Source: Plotosus lineatus (Eukaryota; Chordata; Actinopteri; Siluriformes; Plotosidae). Taken from it: 64,000 nt of DNA. Location: assembly GCA_024760905.1 (NCBI GenBank), contig CM045729.1:10322080-10386079 (forward strand), read 5' to 3'. A program made the position numbers and the translations under genes. The notes under the pieces are model-generated. The model was not told where the DNA came from. It saw only the letters and a list, made by a program, of their open reading frames with translations, and made no database searches. Shown here one piece after another: positions 56,256 to 64,000 of this stretch. How positions within the stretch are numbered: the first letter of the stretch is position 1; each line of letters opens with the position of its first letter.

Positions 56256-56700
56256 GTCACGGTTTGTCCATCACGAACACCATGTTTGAACAGAAGGGTG
56301 TCTCTCAGTGCACCAGGAACCAGGACACCCTAGATCGACTTTGTATTCGTGTCACCGGACTTGCGGCCACATGTTCTGGACACTCGGGTGAAGAAGGGAG
56401 TTGAGCTGTCAACCGATCACCACCTGGCAGTGAGCGGGCTCCGATGGCAAGGGAGGATGCCCTCCAGACCCGGCAGGCCCAAGAATGTAGTTATGGTCTT
56501 CTGGGAACGTTCGGCGGAGTCTCCTGTCACAGGGGCCTTTAACTCCCACCTCTGGCAGAGCAACAACCACGTCCCGAAAAAAGCAGGTGACATGGAATCT
56601 GAGTGGGCCGTGGTTCAGGCCTCCATTACTGACGTTGCAACCCAAAGCTGTGGCCGGAAGGTCATCGGTGCCTGTCGTGGCGGTAAACAATAACAGAAGG
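56255..56700 (+). mobile_element. LINE fragment, endonuclease C-terminus and linker
   Basis: HGLSITNTMFEQKGVSQCTR.NQDTLDRL, then (frame from 56349) SPDLRPHVLDTRVKKGVELS.TDHHLAVSGLRWQGRMPSRPG ... MESEWAVVQASI, SCGRKVIGACRGG. This is the end of an AP-type endonuclease (the STDHHL motif carries the catalytic His) and the linker of a fish LINE; probably the same family as the RT remnant at 21.2-22.5 kb. One frameshift near 56345. Confidence 0.7.
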
Positions 56701-57289
56701 CAGACCCTGATCCAAATATTCTTGATCTGGGAAATAGAAACATAAATCCAATCAACACAAAGTCCAACGTCAAAAATCCAAAGTCAACCCAAAGGCTCTA
56801 ATGCAGAAGAAAACTGAATTTCAACGAAAGCTGGAGAACCGCTTTGAAGCACGACCAAGGGAAGAAATAGAGAAGATGACTCATGAACTCACAGAAGTCA
56901 TCAAAACGTGTGCACTGGAAACAGCGGGAAAAACAGCAACGGAAGCAATGAGAGATTGAAACCTACAACAAAAGAATGACTGAGGAAAAGAAGGGAGATG
57001 GCAAGCAATGACCAAGACGCCCGTATGAAAATTGAGTACTGCGAACTGGGAAAGATGAGTTAAGAATGAGTGAAGATCTCGGAGAATACAATAACCATGG
57101 AAGTAAAGAAGCAATAGAGAACGGAAAAGGACTGCAAAAAGCAAATAGCACGGGTCGGAAAGCTATGATACCAGCACTGCAAGAAGAAGATGGAACCATC
57201 ACCACCAACAGGGAAAGAATCGTGGAGAGGTGTTAACCCAGGCGGAAGAAGTACCACCTATCCTCGACAGTGAAACTGAAAAGAAGACG

Positions 57290-57845
57290 AAAAGTATGTA
57301 AAACAACAAAGCACCCGGAGAAGATCAGATCTTGGTGGAAATGCTGACAGCGGGAGGAGATATCGTTCTCGGAAAGCTGAGAGTATTATTCAACAAAGTG
57401 CTGAAAAAAGAACAGGTACCGAAGGAGTGGAAAAACGCAATCATCACCCTCATCTTCAAAAAAGGGAATAGGAAAGACCTAGCAAACTACAGACCCATCA
57501 GTTTGCTCTCCCAAGTCTATAAACTATTCATCAAGATCTTGAAAAACAGGCTGAGGAACTCTGAGTGAACACCAACCACCGGAACAAGCCGCATACCAAC
57601 GAGGACACGCCACGATTTTGACCACCGGCAAACAGTAACACAGATACTCGAGAAGCCCAACGAATACAACATACCCATATACATGGAATCTGTAGACTAT
57701 GAAAAGGCCTTTGATTCAATCCAACACACGGCAGTCTTCAAAGCGCTAAATTTGCATGGTATTGAGGGTCAATACATCAACATCATCAATGAAATATATG
57801 AGAGAGGAAGAGCGCAGAGTGAGAACTGAACCAGCAGTGGCACGA
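57290..57845 (+). mobile_element. LINE reverse transcriptase remnant
   Basis: Plus frames read [20 protein letters not shown] ... [42 protein letters not shown], then VDYEKAFDSIQHTAVFKALN after a frameshift. These are RT fingers/palm motifs. Between 56700 and 57290 only degraded linker-like sequence is seen. 3' half missing. Confidence 0.7.
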
Positions 57846-58278
57846 CAGGCTGAGTGAAGAAATCCAATCACACTTAATGTCCAAGTATTCAGCATTACTT
57901 TTATCCTCGAGGATTGTACCGATCAGTTCTTCAAACCATTCAATAAATCCGTCCTAAACAATGTGACAACATGATAATATAGATGTGTCATCGTCCATGT
58001 ATGAAGCTAAACACCAAGCCACAGTTCTGCACACCAAACTCAATCAGAGGCCACGAGCTTCCCTGCAGCTCATAAATAGAAAAATATGAGTGGCATTTAA
58101 GAGCGACGCCCACCAGACTACCACTTTTAACAAAGGCTTGTTTTAAAAGTGTGTGTGTTTCAAATAGATCAGATCGAAATTATTTTTACTCAAAAACATT
58201 CCTGCTAAGTGGGAACAGCTCACAGGAAGCTGCAAAAACAAATCAAGGAAGTTGTGCACTTGTGAATGTGAAAATTAC
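57846..58278. other. no gene recognised
   Basis: Where the remaining mmadhc exons should lie, no matching exon can be found. Confidence 0.5.
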
Positions 58279-59654
58279 TTCAGTCAGCAGTTGCTCTCTC
58301 TCCTGGTTCACCTCTTCATACCAGGTGCTCATGTCCTTATCTGTTCTTTGAGTCACAGTGAGTGCTGTCATACTGCTGGAGGAGCTTGAGCCTGGCGAAG
58401 TCTGCGTGGTTGGAGAACAGAAAACGTTTTCACTGAAGGATGTGCGAATTTTTCAACATTCAATAAGCAAGCATTCGGGGCGTGCCTTTAACAGATGTAT
58501 GTTGTATGCTGCCATCTAGCGGTCAGTTCTTTTTTTTTGCATCAGGAACATAAAAATACTTTTTCAGCAATTCTGGGCAGGACTGGAATGCACACTCCAC
58601 TCTGAAATTTCTGAAATCCTGCTCTACACTGTCCAACTTGCACAGTGATGAAACTTCACCATTATCCTGTAACAAAAACAAAAGAGACTGCATTGTACCA
58701 CAGCACTGTGATGACATGATAAAAGTGTCTGGTGTATACATGAGACTCATTGACGATCTGTGCCAGGATAAACTTGTGCCTCTCGCTGTTAGATGGAGCA
58801 GCCACAACATCCAGTCGAGTTCCATGCACAGGATCGAACTTCTGTTCTGTTGTGCATTTGAGGTGCCTGGAAAATCCCATGTTACCTGGCAGCTGGAATC
58901 GTTTACCCTGAGGATCAAACAGACCCATGGTCTCATCACCACACCGTTCTCTGACCTGAATGACAGAGCAGTAAAAAACTGATCTTTAGATGTGCCTAAT
59001 TTTATTTTAATTTCAATTTGTATGGGCTATTTTCTTCATTAGTTTCACATCTTTAGACTGATAGTTTAGTTTAATGTCTACATACGGTTATTTTTGCCAT
59101 TACATTACCTTAGATTCACACCATATTCTTGTAATTTCACATACTCAAGATGGTAAAATATCATCCTTTACCATTTGGTGAATGAAAACTATTAAATGGA
59201 TTTTTACTGACTGCTATTTCAAAAATGAAATGAAAAACCACCTGATAATAAAAATATAGACATGTTCACATAGAACAGGAGAGTTTGGAAGGTTTGCCTA
59301 TCACTTCATTTTCAGATTCAACTCATTGCTTCATGCTGGTCTCTTATGGCTTGATTTCATCTGGTTGTTTGTAAATGACAACACAAAACCAAAATTTGGT
59401 TTCACAACATTCAGCAGTTTGAAATGTGTTTTATAATTACTGACGGAATTCAAAACCAGATGTTGAAATGTTACTATTTATTATCACCATCCTGCATGAT
59501 GCTGAATGAAGAACTCTTCTGGTCACTTACCCATATCTGGTGGTATGACGTTAACATGTATTTCATCTGAGAAACATCTCGCTCCTGATATGCGTTGCAG
59601 AAGAACATGAAGCCCTGGCAGGTATGTAACAACCCCAGCTCTGCTACAGAGCAC
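58279..59654 (-). pseudogene. mmadhc: mmadhc (cobalamin trafficking protein CblD) partial, frameshifted copy
   Basis: Exons on minus: 59654-59531, 58955-58740, 58666-58560, 58432-58279; the intron 58739-58667 is 73 bases. They read VLCSRAGVVTYLPGLHVLLQ..SGARC, then RTVW / [46 protein letters not shown] and MTALTVTQRTDKDMSTWYEE.NQEREQLL. These match MMADHC, which directs vitamin B12 to cytosolic methionine synthase and mitochondrial methylmalonyl-CoA mutase. Between TVW and DETMG two bases are missing (near 58937), so the frame breaks. The last exons, encoding the conserved C-terminal domain (FADFIDPSSGL-type), are absent from the window; LINE remnants occupy the downstream side. The exon with the initiator Met was not found. 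Retained introns show a segmental, not processed, copy. The donor of the 107-base exon was chosen by phase. Confidence 0.8.
59055..59510. other. mmadhc intron sequence
   Basis: AT-rich, no repeat or exon recognised. Confidence 0.4.
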
Positions 59655-59799
59655 CTGGAGAGAAAAAATATTGCAAATATGCTGATGAATGTATTACACA
59701 GCTCTCACAACTCTAGTAAATAAAGCCAGAGAGGAGATGAAGTCTTCATTTCAATTTCCAGAACTTAATAAGTGACTATCATGTAACTCTCTCGGTGGG

Positions 59800-60065
59800 G
59801 CCGGTGGTGTAGTGGTTCGGGTGCTGTGCTCATGATCAGGGGGTTGTGAGTTCGAATGCCACTGGGACCCTCATTGTGCGAAGACTCCTGGGCAAGGTCT
59901 CAACCACAAGTGTGACTCTTCACCCAGCAGTATAAATGGGTACAGCATCCCATCCAGGGGAAGTTGAACTCCTGGTCGCTTCACACGACGGAAACCGGGG
60001 AAAAGTACCGGCCTGATGAGCCATGAGGCTAAGCCACTAAGCTCGGGTGTAAAAACCCAATAGAC
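59800..60065 (+). mobile_element. second tRNA-derived SINE type
   Basis: GGGGCCGGTGGTGTAGTGGT.TCGGGTGC (A-box-like) and GAGTTCGAATGCC (B-box-like), body GAAGACTCCTGGGCAAGGTC...TATAAATGGGTACAGCATCC...GGGGAAAAGTACCGGCCTGA, tail GGTGTAAAAACCCAATAGAC. A different family from the RTE-tailed SINE. Confidence 0.7.
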
Positions 60066-60600
60066 ATACCTGTGTCACTCTCTATTTACCAGTATTACAC
60101 GATATCTATTGATTTAAATAAGCTCTTTTTCAATGGTACTTTGTGTGTAATTGTAAGGACCCCATTGAAAATCGGTTTTACCAAACTTTGTGGGCTAGCC
60201 TTGATTTCAACTACACTTATCCAGGGTATTTTTAATTACGTATTTATTTATTTATTTTATTGTGTTTGATATTCTACACTTGCATAACTAGTTGTTCCCA
60301 AATCTTTATTTAATATATTACATATACTTGTTCTCATCTAGTCTTGTTATTTCATTTTATATACTTTATATTTTATTTTGGTTTTCGACACTTGAATACC
60401 TCATTTTACACCATTAATGCAAATAATTTATCAGTTTAGTTTATTTATTAGTAATACATTGCTGGAAGCTTTGTACAAGTAATTTTTGCTTTTTATGCCA
60501 TGTTAGAAATCCATAAGTCTACACTATTGTATGGGATAAATTATTATTGACTGATATATTGCAGTATATGTATGAATATTATTTGCGAATGTTGAAATCA
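60066..60600. other. no gene recognised
   Basis: AT-rich sequence ending in AATCAATAAAATCAACCAATCAATC, which resembles a LINE or SINE tail. Confidence 0.4.
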
Positions 60601-60604
60601 ATAA

Positions 60605-61348
60605 AATCAACCAATCAATCAAACGAAGGAGATGGTGGTCGACTTCAGGAGAAGCACACCAACACACTCACTGGTGAACATCCAGGGACAGGACATTGAG
60701 ACAGTGGACAGTTTCAAGTACCTGGGGGTTCACCTTAACAATAAATTGGACTGGTCCCACAACACTAACGCCCTGTACAAGAAGGTCCAGAGTCGCCTCC
60801 ACCTTCTGAAGAAACTTAAGTCCTTCGGATAATGCAGACCTCTGCTCAGGATATTTTATGACTCTGTGGTAGTGTCTGCAATCCTCTACACTGCTGTCTG
60901 CTGGGCCCCAGGGAGCACAGAGCGGGACAGAAAACAACTGAACAAGCTGGTCAGGAGGGCCAGCTCTGTCCTGGGCTGCCCACTGGACTCTGTGGAGGAG
61001 ATGGGTGAGAGGAGGATGGTAGCCAAGCTCACATCCATCATGGACAACAGCTCTCACCCACTGCACCAGACTGTAGAGGAGCTGATAGCTCCTTCAATGG
61101 ACAACTGAGACATCCTTAGTGCAGGAAAAAGCACTACCACAGGTCTTTCTTCCCCACCACTGTCAGACTGTACAACACGTCTTGTAACTGTGCAGAAACT
61201 GAATACGTGCAATACAAAACCCTTGCACTTCAAACAACCACATCTACCCCACTGTGACTGTGAACTATATCAATCAAAATACCATGCATTCAAGATACAT
61301 GTACCTTTGTATATTAGCCAGTCTACAAAGCTTTTATTGTATATTATT

Positions 61349-61421
<73 letters not shown>

Positions 61422-61505
61422 CTTGTATTTTATTGTTCTGTTCTCATTATGACTCAAGGATGTTACACATTTCTGAGCTATTTTGAACCCTCTACTGACG
61501 GTACT
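60605..61505 (+). mobile_element. L2-type LINE 3' end, interrupted at its tail by a SINE
   Basis: Reads EMVVDFRRSTPTHSLVNIQG, VDSFKYLGVHLNNKLDWSHN, a stop, then PLLRIFYDSVVVSAILYTAV.CWAPGSTERDRKQLNKLVRRASSVLGCPLDSVEE...MDNSSHPLHQTVEEL, the RT-proximal end and C-terminal domain of fish L2/CR1-group elements. The 3' UTR has a (TA)n-T run at 61357-61422 and stops at CTACTGACGGTACTTCAAGAACC, where the SINE begins; the equivalent tail at 31.9 kb continues to TAATAAAG. Confidence 0.75.
61357..61422. repeat. (TA)n followed by T-run
   Basis: About 48 bases of TA and then about 18 T. Confidence 0.95.
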
Positions 61506-61918
61506 TCAAGAACCTGTCTGTCTTCCTTTCGGCTTTTCCCTTTTTACTCGTGGTGACTCCCGAGTAAAAGGGAAAATGCCAAAAGAAAGACAGACAGACT
61601 CGGGAGTCACCACAGCAAATCATCTGATTCACATATTTGATTTCGCAGAGGTTTTTACGTTGGATGCCCTTCCTGTCACAATCCTTTTTAGCAAGGGACA
61701 GAAACACACTGATGACTTTGCAGCCTACTTTTTATGAAAGTCAGCAATGGTTCTTTTCCATGCCTCTCACCATAGACAGTGAGAGACATGGCCCACCTTT
61801 GATAACCCAGTTAGCTGCACTGTGGGGGACAGTGACAACCTTGTGTAGAGTGGGACTCGAACCCCCAACCTCTGGATCAGCGATCCAGCACCCTATACCA
61901 CTCGTCCACCACAGCCCC
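61506..61918 (-). mobile_element. tRNA-headed SINE with inverted duplication of its 3' tip
   Basis: In minus sense: GTGGACGAGTGGTATAGGGT (A-box region), the B-box GGTTGGGGGTTCGAGTCCC, GGTTATCAAAGGTGGGCC, CATTGCTGACTTTCATAAAA, the RTE-leader-like GGATCATCC-type segment (plus: TACGTTGGATGCCCTTCCTG), then the RTE-like tail. The tail is present twice in opposite orientation: 61514-61550 and 61561-61597 are near-perfect reverse complements around a 10-base spacer. Confidence 0.8.
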
Positions 61919-62157
61919 GGGTGCAGGCTGCTGCATATAATCCAATAAAGTTAGTTTCAAGCAATCGGCCCCGCCCACACACCGGAGTACATAAAGGATT
62001 GGCCCTCTGCTGCGCGCCACAGCTATAAGTGGCATTGAAAATAGATTTATAGATTGAAATGAGTGAGATTTATTTATGTTTTTGTTTTATTTTGTCTTTT
62101 TTTCTGTATTTAATTTAGAAAACAGTGAAATTATGTATTAGTTATTGTGTTTAGAAA
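61919..62157. other. no gene recognised
   Basis: Short unassigned sequence containing CAATCGGCCCCGCCCACACA (GC-box-like). Confidence 0.4.
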
Positions 62158-63060
62158 AGACACCTGCTCAAGTAGAAAGAGCTGCATTGAGCTGCATTCT
62201 CATTTTCAGTGTAGTGTGAAAAGAGTGTGGTGACATGCAATGCAATCACTGGGGTGCATCTGCACAATTTAAATAAATAGGAAAAAAACAAAAAAATGAC
62301 ATGCAATTTAATAACATCCTGTTCTATTTTTATATTAAAACGAATTAAAATACATTACTGATCACAGGGCAGTGGAAGCTGGTGGTAATTTGCTGGATCA
62401 CTGATCCCAAGGTTGGGGGTTCAAGCCCCACTCGCCATGGGTTGTCACCGTCCCCCCCTTCCCCCAGTGCAGATAACTGGGTTATCAAAGGCCGGCCATG
62501 TCTCACTGTCTATGGTGAGAGGTTCATAGAAACTTTTATCATTTTAATCCATTTATTACCCAGGCATCAGCATTGGTCTTTTTTCTTTCGTCAACACCCA
62601 GCGTGTCCTCAGATTCCTGTTTTGGTGAATAGCACTACAGTAAGAGTAGCTGATGTGAAATTAGTACAACTTCTTGAGATACTTTTGTGCTCACCATGCT
62701 GGTAAACAGTGATTATTGGAGAACTTTCAGTCTGCATATTTTATAAGTCGGTTTAACCTAATTCGGGTTGCGGGGAGGCTGACACCCATCTCAACCAACT
62801 CCGGATGAACCATTCGTCAAAACATTACAGAACATTTGGATCACAAATCAGCACACTGTGCATGTTTTTGGACTGTGGGAGGAAACCAGGACAAGCACAG
62901 GAAGAACATGCAAACTCCACACAGAAACACTTATGTTGTTCCCGCTGTGAGGTGGATGGATATATTAATCAGTGCATCACCATGCTGCCCACCCAAATTA
63001 TTATTATTATTCATATTATTATTATTATTTATTTATTTATTCTTGTTTATTTTGTTTGCT
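62158..63060 (+). repeat. duplicated block, paralogue of 1380-2560
   Basis: Includes SINE head 62370-62525 (B-box-like GGTTCAAGCCC), V-SINE-like fragment 62790-62955 and (ATT)n 62997-63045. Lacks the 2238-2411 SINE insertion. Confidence 0.85.
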
Positions 63061-63065
63061 TTAAT

Positions 63066-63440
63066 GCAGCCATGAGGTGGGGGGGCACTAACCAGTGTCT
63101 CTCCCCCTCATGCCGGTCCCAAGCCCGGAGAAATGCAGAGGGTTGTGTCAGGAAGGGCATCCGACGTAAAACCAATGCCAATTATTGATTATGCAAATCA
63201 AAAGTATTACCTCCATACCGGATCGGTCGAGGCCAAAATGTACAAGATGGTGATGAGGCCAGCGATGTTGTATGGTTTAGAAACAGTGGCCCTGGGGAAA
63301 AGACAGGAGGCTGAGCTGGAGGTAGCAGAGATGAAAATGTTGAGGTTCTCGTTGGGAGTAACGAGGATGGATAGGATCAAGAATGAGTACATCAGAGGGA
63401 CAGCACATGTTAGAGGTTTTGGAGACAAAGTCAGAGAGGC
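63066..63440 (+). mobile_element. RTE LINE, leader joined to C-terminal fragment
   Basis: Leader 63066-63235 (TGCAGCCATGAGGTGGGGGG ... CATACCGGATCGGTCGAGGCC), nearly identical to 49396-49563, is followed directly by MYKMVMRPAMLYGLETVALG...VTRMDRIKNEYIRGTAHVRG..DKVREA. About 2.5 kb between is missing. It stops at GTCAGAGAGGCT, where TRIM sequence begins. Confidence 0.85.
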
Positions 63441-63522
63441 TGATCTGATTCGCTTACAGAGACTGAAGTGGGCGGAGCTTTAGAGGAGATTCTTCACCAA
63501 AAACACAGAGGATTGGCAGTCG
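63441..63522 (-). pseudogene. 80-base fragment of the TRIM SPRY-exon 3' end
   Basis: GATCTGATTCGCTTACAGAG.ACTGAAGTGGGCGGAGCTTTAGAGGAGATTCTTCACC is nearly identical to 3367-3443 and 41448-41523, i.e. the last codons, stop and 3' UTR start of the TRIM35-like gene. It lies between two RTE pieces of opposite orientation. Confidence 0.88.
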
Positions 63523-63529
63523 GAGTAAT

Positions 63530-64000
63530 GAGTAATGGCAACACTCTCACCCACGATGACTTTGCAGTCACTGACTTCCTTCAAATTACATCGCCTACAC
63601 AAGATGTAGTCTACCTGTGTGCGCCTACCTCCGCTTTCATAAGTCACCCTATGATCCTGTTTCTTCTCAAAGAAAGTATTCACCACAGCCATTTCCATCC
63701 TTTTTGCAAAATCTATCAACATCTGTCCTTCTGCGTTCCTGTCCTGGATACCAAACCTGCCCATCACTTCCTCGTCCCCTCTGTTGCCTGCCCCAACATG
63801 TCCATTGAAGTCTGCACCTATGACCACTCTTTCACCTCTGGGGGTACTCTGCATCACTTCATCTAAGTCACTCCAGAATCTCTCCTTCTCTTCTAGCTCA
63901 CATCCTGCCTGTGGGGCATAAGCACTAACAACATTGAGCATTACACCTTCAATTTCTAACTTGAGATTCATCACTCTGTCTGACACTCTTTTCACTTTTA
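63530..64000 (-). mobile_element. RTE LINE endonuclease part, runs off the window
   Basis: Minus frame to 63995: KRVSDRVMNLKLEIEGVMLN, VVSAYAPQAGCELEEKERFW, GADFNGHVGAGNRGDEEVMG, RRTQVDYILCRRCNLKEVSD. Open across this part. Its inner end continues, by chance, into an out-of-frame reading of the TRIM fragment. Confidence 0.85.

Noticed and set aside
58523..58562. mmadhc ending with the stop after KKYFYVPDAKKKN
   Set aside because: A donor at 58560 joins in phase to the next exon, which carries the conserved LTVTQ segment, so reading on to that stop is probably intron.
58638..58982. Plus-strand 114-codon frame
   Set aside because: It overlaps exons on minus that match mmadhc with splice sites; the plus frame has no recognisable domain.
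63480..63995. Endonuclease-TRIM fusion protein
   Set aside because: The TRIM part is read out of its native frame, so this is a chance continuation, not a domain fusion.

Overview
The window looks like a repeat-rich stretch of a teleost fish chromosome. Evidence: spliced vertebrate genes with GT-AG introns, a TRIM E3 ligase of the type expanded in fish, Rex3 and other RTE-clade LINEs, Tc1-like transposons, tRNA-derived SINEs, and long (TA)n, (CA)n, (GA)n and (AAT)n microsatellites. The species cannot be told from the sequence. All identifications are from reading and translation, without database searches.

Layout. 0-2.6 kb: Tc1-like transposase remnant, SINEs. 2.6-8.7 kb: intact interferon-type TRIM35-like gene (minus), with Rex3 and a SINE in its last intron. 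8.7-19.6 kb: RTE LINE copies in both orientations, a tandemly duplicated RTE-Tc1 junction, and (TA)n/(CA)n tracts around a small recurrent repeat. 19.6-22.6 kb: two LINE remnants. 22.8 kb: a perfect 116-bp palindrome. 23.5-26.9 kb: intact five-exon RSPH14 (minus). 28-31.3 kb: one unassigned exon candidate and a broken DUSP13-like phosphatase (minus) with a partial duplicate nearby. 31.4-39.6 kb: SINEs, L2 tail, RTE copies, and one RTE containing a nested Rex3. 40.8-46.3 kb: second TRIM copy, frameshifted at the start of its SPRY domain. 47.3-48.3 kb: Tc1 element with both terminal repeats. 49.4-52.6 kb: full-length RTE LINE with a perfect 16-bp target-site duplication. 53.8-55.8 kb: paralogue of the 34.8-40.8 kb block, lacking the RTE insertion. 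56.0-58.0 kb: CpG-rich promoter-like patch running into LINE fragments. 58.3-59.7 kb: decayed partial mmadhc gene (minus). 59.8-64 kb: SINE, L2 LINE, and a block paralogous to 1.4-2.6 kb. The window ends in RTE pieces around an 80-bp fragment of the TRIM gene's last exon.

Host genes do not form an operon-like unit: RSPH14 is a ciliary axoneme protein, TRIM an E3 ligase with an interferon-response motif, mmadhc a cobalamin-trafficking protein. What ties the region together is duplication and retrotransposition. Several blocks occur two or three times, and comparing copies shows which insertions came later. The two observations most worth following are (1) an abundant tRNA-headed SINE whose body looks like the 5' leader of the local RTE LINE joined directly to that LINE's 3' end, and (2) LINE insertions with inverted 5' parts (twin-priming-like), one of them including the complete 5' terminus.
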